Source of the DNA: Bacteroidota bacterium
GTDB taxonomy: Bacteria > Bacteroidota > Bacteroidia > Chitinophagales > Chitinophagaceae
DNA: 8,979 bases
Reading direction: 5' to 3'
Assembly (NCBI GenBank): GCA_025361325.1
Contig: JANYAL010000346.1
Span: 1 to 8,979 of the forward strand
The position numbers and the translations under genes were made by a program. Positions 1 through 6,785 of the stretch are shown here, piece by piece; position 1 is the first letter of the stretch; each line of letters begins with the position of its first letter. Under the pieces are notes generated by a model. The model saw only the letters and a list, made by a program, of their open reading frames with translations, searched no databases and was not told where the DNA came from.

Positions 1-2
1 CA

Positions 3-2111
3 GACCAGTCCGGAAATTTTTCTTTTCGGAAGGCAGAAAAGGATATTTCCGCTATTGAAATTTCTTCTGTTGGGTATCAATTACAAGTAATCTCTGTACC
101 AGATCTGAAAAATGCAAATGGTAATATAGCCTTGTTATCCAGGCCTTTACAAATCAGCGGAGTAACGGTATCTGCCCGGGCAGGCGATCAGTTTAAACCG
201 ATCAGTAAAATGGATATTGTCATGCGGGGCGTGAACAATTCACAAGAAGTGCTGCGTATCATACCCGGACTTGTTATCGGACAGCACCAGGGAGGGGGAA
301 AGGCAGAACAGATATTCTTTAGAGGATTTGATTGTGATCATGGAACTGATTTCAGGCTTGAGGTGGATGGGTTACCCATTAATATGGTGTCACATGCACA
401 CGGGCAGGGTTTTGCAGACAGTCATTTTATCATTCCAGAAACATTAGGAACTGTAGATTTTAAAAAAGGAGCTTATACTGTTTCAAAAGGAGATTTCGGC
501 ACTACGGGCTTTGTTGATTTCAATACAAAAAATTCACTTACAAGTAACCTGGTTAAACTGGAAGCCGGTCAGTTTAATACCTACCGGGTCTTAGGTATGT
601 TTAACCTGTTGCGCACAGATCAGGTACGAAAAGACCAGAACTGGTATATGGCTTCGGAGTACATGTATTCCGACGCTTATTTTGATCATCCCCAGCATTT
701 TAACCGGTTTAACTTATTTACAAAATACACCGGAAGGGTATCTGAACATAGCTACCTGGCTGTATCGGCTACCTATTTTTGGAGTAAGTGGTCGGCTTCA
801 GGTCAGATTCCGGATAGGGCAGTTGAAAAGGGGATAATTGGGTTTTATGGAGCGGTTGATCCAAATGAGGGGGGCCTTACTTACCGTACTAATCTGAATG
901 CCCAACTAACCACATCACTTCATAATGGGGATATCATCCGGAACCAATTGTACTATTCCCGGTATAATTTTGACCTTCATACCAATTTTACATTCTTTCT
1001 GCAGGATACAGTGAATGGTGATGAGATCAGACAGATAGAAGCGAGGGATCTGATGGGGTATAATGGATGCTATACGCATACCGGGTTTATGGGAAATACG
1101 AAACTTGGTACAGAAGCTGGTATTAACCTAAGGTTAGATATGACGCAAAATTCCGGATTATCGCACACCGTAGACCGGTATATTACCCTTCAGCAACTTA
1201 AGCTTGGCGATATTACTGAGGTGGATATTGCGCCTTATATAAGTGAAACCATTACGCTTAGTAAGCGCTTCAGTATCAACGCAGGACTTCGTTTCGATCA
1301 GTTCTATCACAAATACAATAATAAGTTAGCAGAAGACAGCAGCCTTTCGGGTATCGGTATTTACAAAGCGCAAGCGAATACCCTCAGTCCTAAATTGAAT
1401 TTTTACTTCCATGTCAATGACAGGTTACAATTTTATCTTAGCTCCGGAAAAGGTTTCCATTCAAACGATACCAGGGCTGTGGTGGTGGAACACGGTACAG
1501 AAAATTTACCGGCTACCTATGGAGCAGACCTGGGCACTGTATTTAAGCCAACTAAAACTATCATCATTAATGCAGCAGTCTGGTGTATAGGATTACAACA
1601 GGAATTTGTGTATGGCGGGGATGGTGGTACCGTTGATTTTAAAGGTAAAACCAGGAGGAAGGGTTTTGATCTTTCGGGTCGTTACCAACCTTTACATTCC
1701 TTATATTTTGATCTTGACCTTAATTATGCACACGGCCGGGCGGTTGGAGTTTCCCAAGAGCATGATTATATACCACTGGCGCCGGTATGGACAAGCAGCG
1801 GGGGGATCACGTATTTGAATAAAAGTGGTTTCAATGGCAGTTTACGGTATCGCTATGTAGGCGACAGGCCGGCTAATGAAGATTATTCACTAAAAGCGGT
1901 TGGCTATTTAATAACTGATGCTGTATTGAATTATACCCGGCGAATGTATGAAATTGGACTGGTTGTCAATAATATCTTTAACAACCGGTGGAAGGAAACA
2001 CAATTTGAAACAGTAACCCGATTAAAGAATGAAGCACAATCTGTTGATGAAATCTGTTTTACACCCGGCACCCCATTGGGCGCAAAACTGAGTATATGCT
2101 TTAAGTTTTAG
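3..2111 (+). CDS. TonB-dependent outer-membrane receptor, 5'-truncated by window edge
   Basis: Outer-membrane, TonB-energised import receptor. The frame is open from base 3 (702 codons to the TAG), so the true start lies upstream; the TTG at 132 is internal. Bases 3 to about 170 encode the end of a carboxypeptidase-like regulatory domain (GNFSF..., then a ...SSVGYQ... strand), common at the N-terminus of Bacteroidota receptors. The plug follows at about 180-560, with IPGLVIGQHQGGG, RGFD, DHGTD, a DGLPIN segment and the histidine-rich SHAHGQGFADSHFIIPE. The remainder is an aromatic-rich beta barrel ending in LSICFKF, whose terminal Phe is the usual outer-membrane assembly signal. A HupE-type permease lies 99 bp downstream on the same strand, which favours a metal or metal-complex substrate; that is inference. 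The protein does not look like a SusC-type glycan receptor and no SusD partner is present. The TonB-receptor call is firm; the substrate is not. Confidence 0.93.
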   Translation, partial: DQSGNFSFRKAEKDISAIEISSVGYQLQVISVPDLKNANGNIALLSRPLQISGVTVSARAGDQFKPISKMDIVMRGVNNSQEVLRIIPGLVIGQHQGGGKAEQIFFRGFDCDHGTDFRLEVDGLPINMVSHAHGQGFADSHFIIPETLGTVDFKKGAYTVSKGDFGTTGFVDFNTKNSLTSNLVKLEAGQFNTYRVLGMFNLLRTDQVRKDQNWYMASEYMYSDAYFDHPQHFNRFNLFTKYTGRVSEHSYLAVSATYFWSKWSASGQIPDRAVEKGIIGFYGAVDPNEGGLTYRTNLNAQLTTSLHNGDIIRNQLYYSRYNFDLHTNFTFFLQDTVNGDEIRQIEARDLMGYNGCYTHTGFMGNTKLGTEAGINLRLDMTQNSGLSHTVDRYITLQQLKLGDITEVDIAPYISETITLSKRFSINAGLRFDQFYHKYNNKLAEDSSLSGIGIYKAQANTLSPKLNFYFHVNDRLQFYLSSGKGFHSNDTRAVVVEHGTENLPATYGADLGTVFKPTKTIIINAAVWCIGLQQEFVYGGDGGTVDFKGKTRRKGFDLSGRYQPLHSLYFDLDLNYAHGRAVGVSQEHDYIPLAPVWTSSGGITYLNKSGFNGSLRYRYVGDRPANEDYSLKAVGYLITDAVLNYTRRMYEIGLVVNNIFNNRWKETQFETVTRLKNEAQSVDEICFTPGTPLGAKLSICFKF

Positions 2112-2210
2112 GTGTATTTTATACATTATTTTTTACTTCAGCATTTTCTATATTAAAACTGCAGGGCTTTTCTTACCGTATATAAATATTCATACTGATT
2201 TTAAAACAAT

Positions 2211-2900
2211 ATGGATTTGATAGTAGTAAATAAACGGGACTATATTTTCAAGACCATGGGTATCTGCTTCCTTCTTATTCTTGTAAGTCAGCATATATCT
2301 GCACATACCGTTGTAGGTGAATTGGAAAAAATGTCGGGGGTTGATGCAGCCTTTCTTTACCTTAAGTTGGGTTATAAACATATTCTCCCATCCGGACTCG
2401 ATCATATTTTATTCGTAGTTAGTCTGTTTCTGTTAAGTCCTAAATTGAAGCCGGTGTTATGGCAGGCCACTGCATTTACGGTGGCACATTCTGTGACCCT
2501 GGGTTTGGCTATGTATCATGTAATTACGCCCTCTCCAAAAATTGTGGAGCCTGTTATTGCGCTTTCCATCATGTATGTAGCGCTTGAAAATATCGTATCA
2601 CCACGGCTAAAAAAATCACGTATCGGTATTGTTTTCTTATTTGGCCTGGTACATGGTATGGGTTTTGCCAGTGCATTAGGGCAATTGGGATTACCCAAAA
2701 ATGCTTACCTGAGTTCACTGGTTATGTTCAATCTGGGTGTAGAATTGGGGCAGCTAACAGTTATACTGGCTGCGTTCATACTGTTTGGTAAGTGGTTTGG
2801 ACAAAAGACATATTACCGCAAAGCTGTGGTTGTTCCCCTTTCTGCTATTATTACGCTTATTGCAGGATACTGGATGGTGCAACGATTGTTTTTTAATTAA
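2211..2900 (+). CDS. HupE/UreJ-family membrane protein, putative metal-ion permease
   Basis: A 229-residue inner-membrane protein of the HupE/UreJ type. Family members are regarded as secondary nickel or cobalt transporters, although few have been tested. A hydrophobic stretch at about residues 16-31 ends in ISAH and looks like a signal peptide. About six membrane segments follow (roughly 62-78, 84-104, 112-128, 136-155, 165-193, 205-224). Likely metal-contacting residues sit in or beside them: H57, D64 and H65 in HILPSGLDH, H93 in TVAHS, E113, E126 in ALEN, H148 in GLVHGMGFASALG, and E179 in NLGVELGQ. The ATG at 2211 has an A-rich leader, as usual in this phylum; an internal ATG at 2256 would give a shorter signal peptide and remains possible. 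It lacks the large extracytoplasmic N-terminal domain found in some relatives. It lies 99 bp after the TonB receptor and is probably co-transcribed. The specific metal cannot be read from the sequence. Confidence 0.85.
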   Translation: MDLIVVNKRDYIFKTMGICFLLILVSQHISAHTVVGELEKMSGVDAAFLYLKLGYKHILPSGLDHILFVVSLFLLSPKLKPVLWQATAFTVAHSVTLGLAMYHVITPSPKIVEPVIALSIMYVALENIVSPRLKKSRIGIVFLFGLVHGMGFASALGQLGLPKNAYLSSLVMFNLGVELGQLTVILAAFILFGKWFGQKTYYRKAVVVPLSAIITLIAGYWMVQRLFFN

Positions 2901-2915
2901 TCAGTTTACGTATAC

Positions 2916-2937
2916 AACTATATTTTAAAAAATAGTT
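2916..2937. repeat. AT-rich imperfect palindrome after hupE
   Basis: Six-base arms AACTAT (2916-2921) and ATAGTT (2932-2937) enclose an A-T-rich centre that is itself TTTTAAAA. It lies 16 bp past the HupE stop. It could be a weak transcription end or a protein site, but it has no GC-rich stem or T-run, so it may be chance in AT-rich spacer DNA. Confidence 0.25.
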
Positions 2938-2962
2938 AAACCAGGGCTTCTTTAATAACGTA

Positions 2963-2970
2963 TATCTTTT
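2963..2970 (+). promoter_or_regulatory. Possible -7 element upstream of TPR lipoprotein gene
   Basis: TATCTTTT matches the Bacteroidota -7 consensus TAnnTTTG except at the last base and ends 13 bp before the TTG start at 2984. No convincing TTTG or TTG -33 element is seen about 20 bp upstream. The lipoprotein gene could have its own promoter here as well as read-through from hupE. Confidence 0.25.
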
Positions 2971-2983
2971 TAAACTTTAACGC

Positions 2984-4279
2984 TTGAAACAACTCATATT
3001 ATTTGTAAGCATCCTGGTTGCTTTTGGGTCATGTAAAAATGATCCGCCTAAAATTGTATCTGTCGCTTATATTGACAGCCTGATTCTTCATTATTCAACG
3101 CCTGCAGCTATTAAGGCAAATGAAGGTGAACTTGAATTCTGGAAAAAAAGGATAGACCCCAATAATCCGGGGATAACCAATGAATTCAAATATGCTTCAG
3201 CTTTGGCAGGGCGTTATTTCTTATCCGGGGATATTCATGATATCCTTTGTTCGGACAGTGTACTTTGCAAGATTGACAGGATATATAACCATAAGGAAAC
3301 AGGTCCTTGCCTTGCCCTGATGGCCCACGCTATTTTACAGCATCGTTTTTTTCAGGCAGACAGTCTGCTGGAGACCGTAAAAAAGATCGGTATTAAACCA
3401 TATGAATCTATTTCAGCTTCTTTTGATGTGGATTTTGAACTGGGAAGGTACAACCTTGCCGAATCTGCATTACAAAAGATGGTATCCAAAACTGATTATG
3501 GGTATCAATTCCGGTTGTCTAAACTTGATCATTATAAAGGCCAAATGGATTCAGCTATCATGGCTATGACCCGGGCAGCAGACCTTGCAGGTGATGATAT
3601 AACTTTAAAACAGGCTGCGCTATCTAACACAGCCGATCTTTTTCTACACAATGATCAGCTTGGGCAGGCTAATGATCTTTACCGGCAATCGATAGCAATG
3701 CATGCGGGAGACCTTCACAGTATCATGGGTTTAGGGTGGATCGCCCTGGTACATGATAACAATGATTCACTGGCAGAAAAGATATTTCAGTTTGTGCTCA
3801 ACAGGACCAGGGCTCCAGACCCTTTGTTCAAGCTGGTACAGGTTGCTGCCTTCCGCGGAGACAGTATTACTGCAACGCAATATGCGCGGAAATTTGAGTT
3901 AACCGTTACAGATAGTAGCTATGGAAAAATGTACGATAAATATCTTATAGAATTATACACCGGAATTCTTCATCAGTCTGATAAGGCTGTAGAGATTGCA
4001 AAGGAGGAATTGAAGAACAGGAACACGCCACAAACAAATGCCTGGTATGCATGGGCTTTGTTATCTGCCGGCAAGAAGGAAGAAGCTTATCAGGTCTTCC
4101 TCAATAAGGTATCAGGCAAACCACTGGAAGGAGTGGAACTGTATTGGATGGGCAAACTGATGCTGGCACTTGACAAAGGTTACAATGCTACGCAATTTTT
4201 TAAAGCAGCCTGGAAGAACCGGTATGATCTAAACCCGGCAAGTATACGAGATATAGAACAATATACTGATGATTTGTAG
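2984..4279 (+). CDS. TPR-repeat lipoprotein with TTG start
   Basis: A 431-residue predicted lipoprotein. Translation must begin at TTG 2984: the in-frame TAA at 2978 blocks any earlier start, and the lipid signal (MKQLILFVSILVAFGSC, acylated Cys at residue 17) follows immediately with no ATG in front. The mature part is mostly helical and carries degenerate tetratricopeptide-like pairs, clearest at about residues 172-203, 206-240, 242-275, 350-380 and 383-416. Such repeats usually bind partner proteins or peptides. No enzymatic motif is seen. It is the third gene of the receptor/HupE block, 83 bp after hupE, so a role beside metal uptake is plausible but unproven. It could instead be an unrelated envelope-assembly protein. 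The gene ends 20 bp from the convergent lutA-like gene, leaving no room for a conventional terminator between them. Confidence 0.82.
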   Translation: MKQLILFVSILVAFGSCKNDPPKIVSVAYIDSLILHYSTPAAIKANEGELEFWKKRIDPNNPGITNEFKYASALAGRYFLSGDIHDILCSDSVLCKIDRIYNHKETGPCLALMAHAILQHRFFQADSLLETVKKIGIKPYESISASFDVDFELGRYNLAESALQKMVSKTDYGYQFRLSKLDHYKGQMDSAIMAMTRAADLAGDDITLKQAALSNTADLFLHNDQLGQANDLYRQSIAMHAGDLHSIMGLGWIALVHDNNDSLAEKIFQFVLNRTRAPDPLFKLVQVAAFRGDSITATQYARKFELTVTDSSYGKMYDKYLIELYTGILHQSDKAVEIAKEELKNRNTPQTNAWYAWALLSAGKKEEAYQVFLNKVSGKPLEGVELYWMGKLMLALDKGYNATQFFKAAWKNRYDLNPASIRDIEQYTDDL

Positions 4280-4299
4280 AGTGAAAGGATAGCTTGTTT

Positions 4300-5022
4300 T
4301 TACTCCCATCCATTGGCGAGTACATCCGCAATATGCATTGTCTTTAAAGGAAGTTCTTTGCCTTTGAGATAGCCATCCAGTTGCATGAGGCAGCTCAGGT
4401 CGGTGGATATTATATATTCGGCACCGGTAGCCAGTGCATTCCTTGTTTTCTGGTCAACCATACCAATGGAAATAGGTTCGAATTTAACAGCAAAGGTACC
4501 CCCGAAACCGCAGCAGGTTTCCACATCAACCATTTCCACCAGTTCCAGGCCTTTTACAAGACCTAACAGTCTTCGTGGACCTTCCTTGATCCTGCATTCC
4601 CGTAATGCCGCACAGCTGTCGTGATAGGTGGCTTTGGCATTAAATACCGCATCGAAATTCTCTATCTTTAGTACATTGGTCAGGAATTCCGTGAATTCAA
4701 ATATGTGTTTGCCAATGTCTTTCGCACGGTTGTGGAGAGAGGAATTGTCAAAGAGTTTTGTATAATAATTTCTGACGAAGCCCACACAGCTTGCACTGGG
4801 AGAAACAATACAGTCTGTACCATCGAAATCCTTCAAAAATTTAGTGCACACCACTTTGGATTCTTCCCAGAAGCCGGCATTAAAGGCAGGTTGTCCGCAA
4901 CAGGTCTGGTTGGTATTATAGGTTACCTTGCAGCCTGCTTTTTCCAGCACTTTCACCATATTAAATGCGGTCTGGGGGTAAAGCTGGTCAACAAAGCAGG
5001 GTATGAATAGCTGTACTCTCAT
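4300..5022 (-). CDS. lutA: LutA/YkgE-like (Fe-S)-binding CCG-domain protein
   Basis: A 240-residue soluble protein with two cysteine-rich CCG domains, the layout of LutA (YkgE), one part of the LutABC complex that oxidises L-lactate to pyruvate. Domain 1 has C9 in IPCF, C41-C42 in TCCGQPAFNAG and C79 in PSASCVGF. Domain 2 has C137 in HDSCAALRE, C170-C171 in ETCCGFGGTFAVKF and C211 in TDLSCLMQL. These cysteines are expected to bind iron-sulfur clusters, as in heterodisulfide reductase subunit B and glycolate oxidase GlcF. Length matches LutA. No lutB or lutC is in the window, so partners would have to be encoded elsewhere. The ATG overlaps the stop of the upstream lipoprotein gene by four bases (ATGA), implying translational coupling. 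It is the last gene of the minus-strand operon that begins with pdhA. Family call is strong; lactate as substrate is by homology. Confidence 0.85.
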   Translation of the reverse strand: MRVQLFIPCFVDQLYPQTAFNMVKVLEKAGCKVTYNTNQTCCGQPAFNAGFWEESKVVCTKFLKDFDGTDCIVSPSASCVGFVRNYYTKLFDNSSLHNRAKDIGKHIFEFTEFLTNVLKIENFDAVFNAKATYHDSCAALRECRIKEGPRRLLGLVKGLELVEMVDVETCCGFGGTFAVKFEPISIGMVDQKTRNALATGAEYIISTDLSCLMQLDGYLKGKELPLKTMHIADVLANGWE

Positions 5023-5477
5023 GGATTATGTTGTGTTTTCATGAATTCCAATACAGATAGCTTTTTATCATTTACTACGTCCAGCACTTTGATCTCGAGC
5101 GTCCTGGGATTCACATAAAAATTATAATAGATCTCGAAACGGGTTTCGCCGTTATACCCGGCCTGCACATTGATCTCGTTTTTATCACTTCCAAGGCTAT
5201 CAACCATGAAAGCAATTCCGTGCTGGTGGTTGCTGAATGAATCGATATAGGCATTTGCCTTTTTCACAAAGGGAAGTTTCATGATAGCCTTCGTGATCCT
5301 GTCCTCCAGTGCGCTGTCATTGAAACGGTGGTAATAAGAAGATGCTGTATCAATCTTAGAGATATTGTTAACAGCGAGTGTATCTGTTTTTGTTACGGGC
5401 TTCTCTTTTTCTGTCCTGTCATTGTTGTTACAGGCTGCCAATAGGCACAGCAACAGAATAAAGCAAATATCTCTCAT
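5019..5477 (-). CDS. Small hypothetical lipoprotein
   Basis: A 152-residue protein that I do not recognise as a named family. The N-terminus MRDICFILLLCLLAAC is a canonical lipoprotein signal, with lipobox LAAC and the acylated Cys at residue 16. A polar linker (NNNDRTEKEK..., about 17-45) leads into a compact mixed alpha/beta region of about 100 residues with ALEDRITKAIMKLPFV, a segment about FMVDSLGSD, and YNFYVNPRTLEIKVLD. No catalytic motif is visible. The final region resembles the strand pattern of small periplasmic folds, but I cannot assign one. The gene starts 11 bp after the ribH stop and overlaps lutA by four bases, so all three are almost certainly on one transcript. Two ATG-proximal features, the signal peptide and the short gap to ribH, support this start. 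Confidence 0.8.
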   Translation of the reverse strand: MRDICFILLLCLLAACNNNDRTEKEKPVTKTDTLAVNNISKIDTASSYYHRFNDSALEDRITKAIMKLPFVKKANAYIDSFSNHQHGIAFMVDSLGSDKNEINVQAGYNGETRFEIYYNFYVNPRTLEIKVLDVVNDKKLSVLEFMKTQHNP

Positions 5478-5488
5478 GAAAGAAATTT

Positions 5489-5977
5489 TTATAAATTAGT
5501 AGCCATGGCGATCATTTTCAATGCAGTTAAGGCTGCTTCCTCTCCTTTATTGCCATGGATGCCCCCTGTCCGCTCGTCGATCTGCTGTTGGTCATTCACT
5601 GTTAAAATACCGAAAATTGTGGGCACGGGCAAGATAAGGTTCAGCTGTAAAATACCTTCGGTAACTGCATGGCAAACGTATTCAAAATGCGGCGTATCAC
5701 CCCTGAGCACGCAACCCAGCGCGATGAAAGCGTGTGGCCGCTCTTTATTATTCTGGTTGATCTGCCAGAAGGTTTTTATGGCAAACGGTATCTCGAAAGC
5801 GCCAGGTACCACCATTGTGATATGGCGAACATGATACTCATCCAGGATTCTGCTGCATCCCAATTCCAGTTTCTCTACCGTTGCTGTATTCCATTCTGTA
5901 CGGACAATTACTACAAAGGCATCCGCCGGTAAGTGCATGCCTGAAATGTCGTATAAGCCTGGAGATGGGTATGACAT
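5489..5977 (-). CDS. ribH: 6,7-dimethyl-8-ribityllumazine synthase
   Basis: Lumazine synthase condenses 5-amino-6-ribitylamino-uracil with 3,4-dihydroxy-2-butanone 4-phosphate, the penultimate step of riboflavin synthesis, in the cytoplasm and usually as a pentamer or 60-mer shell. The 162 residues match the family length. Characteristic segments are VVIVRTEWN (22-30, with the substrate-stacking aromatic residue W29), VPGAFEIP (57-64), GCVLRGDTPHFEYV (88-101, with H97 as the likely catalytic histidine), FGILTVND (122-129) and ER-T-GG-HGNKGEEAA (135-149, phosphate-binding R136 and K144). It lies between a membrane TPR protein (51 bp upstream) and a lipoprotein (11 bp downstream). No FMN riboswitch is visible in the short upstream gap, so its expression probably follows the pdhA-TPR transcript. 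Confidence 0.97.
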   Translation of the reverse strand: MSYPSPGLYDISGMHLPADAFVVIVRTEWNTATVEKLELGCSRILDEYHVRHITMVVPGAFEIPFAIKTFWQINQNNKERPHAFIALGCVLRGDTPHFEYVCHAVTEGILQLNLILPVPTIFGILTVNDQQQIDERTGGIHGNKGEEAALTALKMIAMATNL

Positions 5978-6028
5978 AATAATTACCGAAGGCTGAAAGT
6001 ATGTATGATGTCCGGAACCTGCTTTGTA

Positions 6029-6748
6029 TTATTTCAGCACACCTAATTTAGCCAGATACCTGTCTGGATCACCAGATTGGGCCTTCTGACTGGCAGGGTA
6101 TTTATCCTTTATCTTTTGGAACAATTCGATAGCCTCCTTGGTCTTGCCAATTGCATCGGCATACAACCCTGCCATGAATAAGGCTTCTGTGGCCATACCC
6201 TCGTCATTCTCCACCACATCAGCAGCTTTCCTGTAATAGTCAAGCGCTTCTGATGTGTTCCTTTTTTCTGAATAGGCATGTCCAAGCATGATATCGGCTT
6301 TACTCTGGATCTGGCTGGCCCCGTTGCCGTCGAATGACTTCAGATACTTGATAGCTTTGTCAAAATCTTTCAATTGAAGGTAACAGGCTCCTGCCATATA
6401 TTGTGCTCGGTTGCCGGAAGGTGTGCCCCCGTAGTTGTTGATGATCTTGATCAGTCCGGTCACAGTGGATCCATCCAGATTTCCGCCATTCAATACAATG
6501 TTCACGGTATCCTTATTGTACCTAGAGGTACTCGTCATCTTTCCGAATAAACGTTCAGCAGGGAAGATTAGCTCACTTGCTTTTTTCTCCTGTGGTAACT
6601 TATAGAGATATTTGTAACCAAAATACAGGCCCGTAAGAATAATCACCACAGAACCTGCGATGATGATTCTTTTGTTATACTTGTCCCAAAATCCCCTGGC
6701 CTTGTGCAATACTTCAGGAATCTCTGTTTTAACTTGATTTTCTGCCAT
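6029..6748 (-). CDS. Membrane-anchored TPR protein (YfgM-like layout)
   Basis: A 239-residue protein with a short cytoplasmic N-terminus, one membrane span at about residues 28-48 (IIIAGSVVIILTGLYFGYKY) and an outward-facing helical domain. Three TPR-like units are readable: about 113-140 (AQYMAGACYLQLKDFDKAIKYL), 149-178 (ADIMLGHAYSEKRNTSEALDYY) and 185-218 (ALFMAGLYADAIGKTKEAIELF). The N-in anchor plus TPR layout resembles YfgM, which associates with the Sec translocon and periplasmic chaperones in E. coli, but homology to YfgM is not established here. From memory of Bacteroidota genomes, a TPR protein of this kind is commonly found between ribH and recF, which fits ribH 51 bp downstream and recF further upstream. 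It starts 37 bp after pdhA. The ATG at 6748 has an A-rich leader (AATTAAAAA), typical for the phylum. Function unknown beyond probable protein-protein binding. Confidence 0.82.
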   Translation of the reverse strand: MAENQVKTEIPEVLHKARGFWDKYNKRIIIAGSVVIILTGLYFGYKYLYKLPQEKKASELIFPAERLFGKMTSTSRYNKDTVNIVLNGGNLDGSTVTGLIKIINNYGGTPSGNRAQYMAGACYLQLKDFDKAIKYLKSFDGNGASQIQSKADIMLGHAYSEKRNTSEALDYYRKAADVVENDEGMATEALFMAGLYADAIGKTKEAIELFQKIKDKYPASQKAQSGDPDRYLAKLGVLK

Positions 6749-6785
6749 TTTTTAATTTATATATGAATAATTATGCCCGTACCTG

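Noticed and set aside
132..134. TTG as the start of the TonB receptor
   Set aside because: The same frame is open to the window edge and already encodes a carboxypeptidase-like domain before this codon.
4280..4299. Terminator between the convergent lipoprotein and lutA-like genes
   Set aside because: The 20-bp gap contains no inverted repeat; only a short T-run is present.
4381..5010. Several plus-strand open frames opposite the lutA-like gene
   Set aside because: They are complements of a well-supported CCG-domain gene and show no motifs or leaders of their own.
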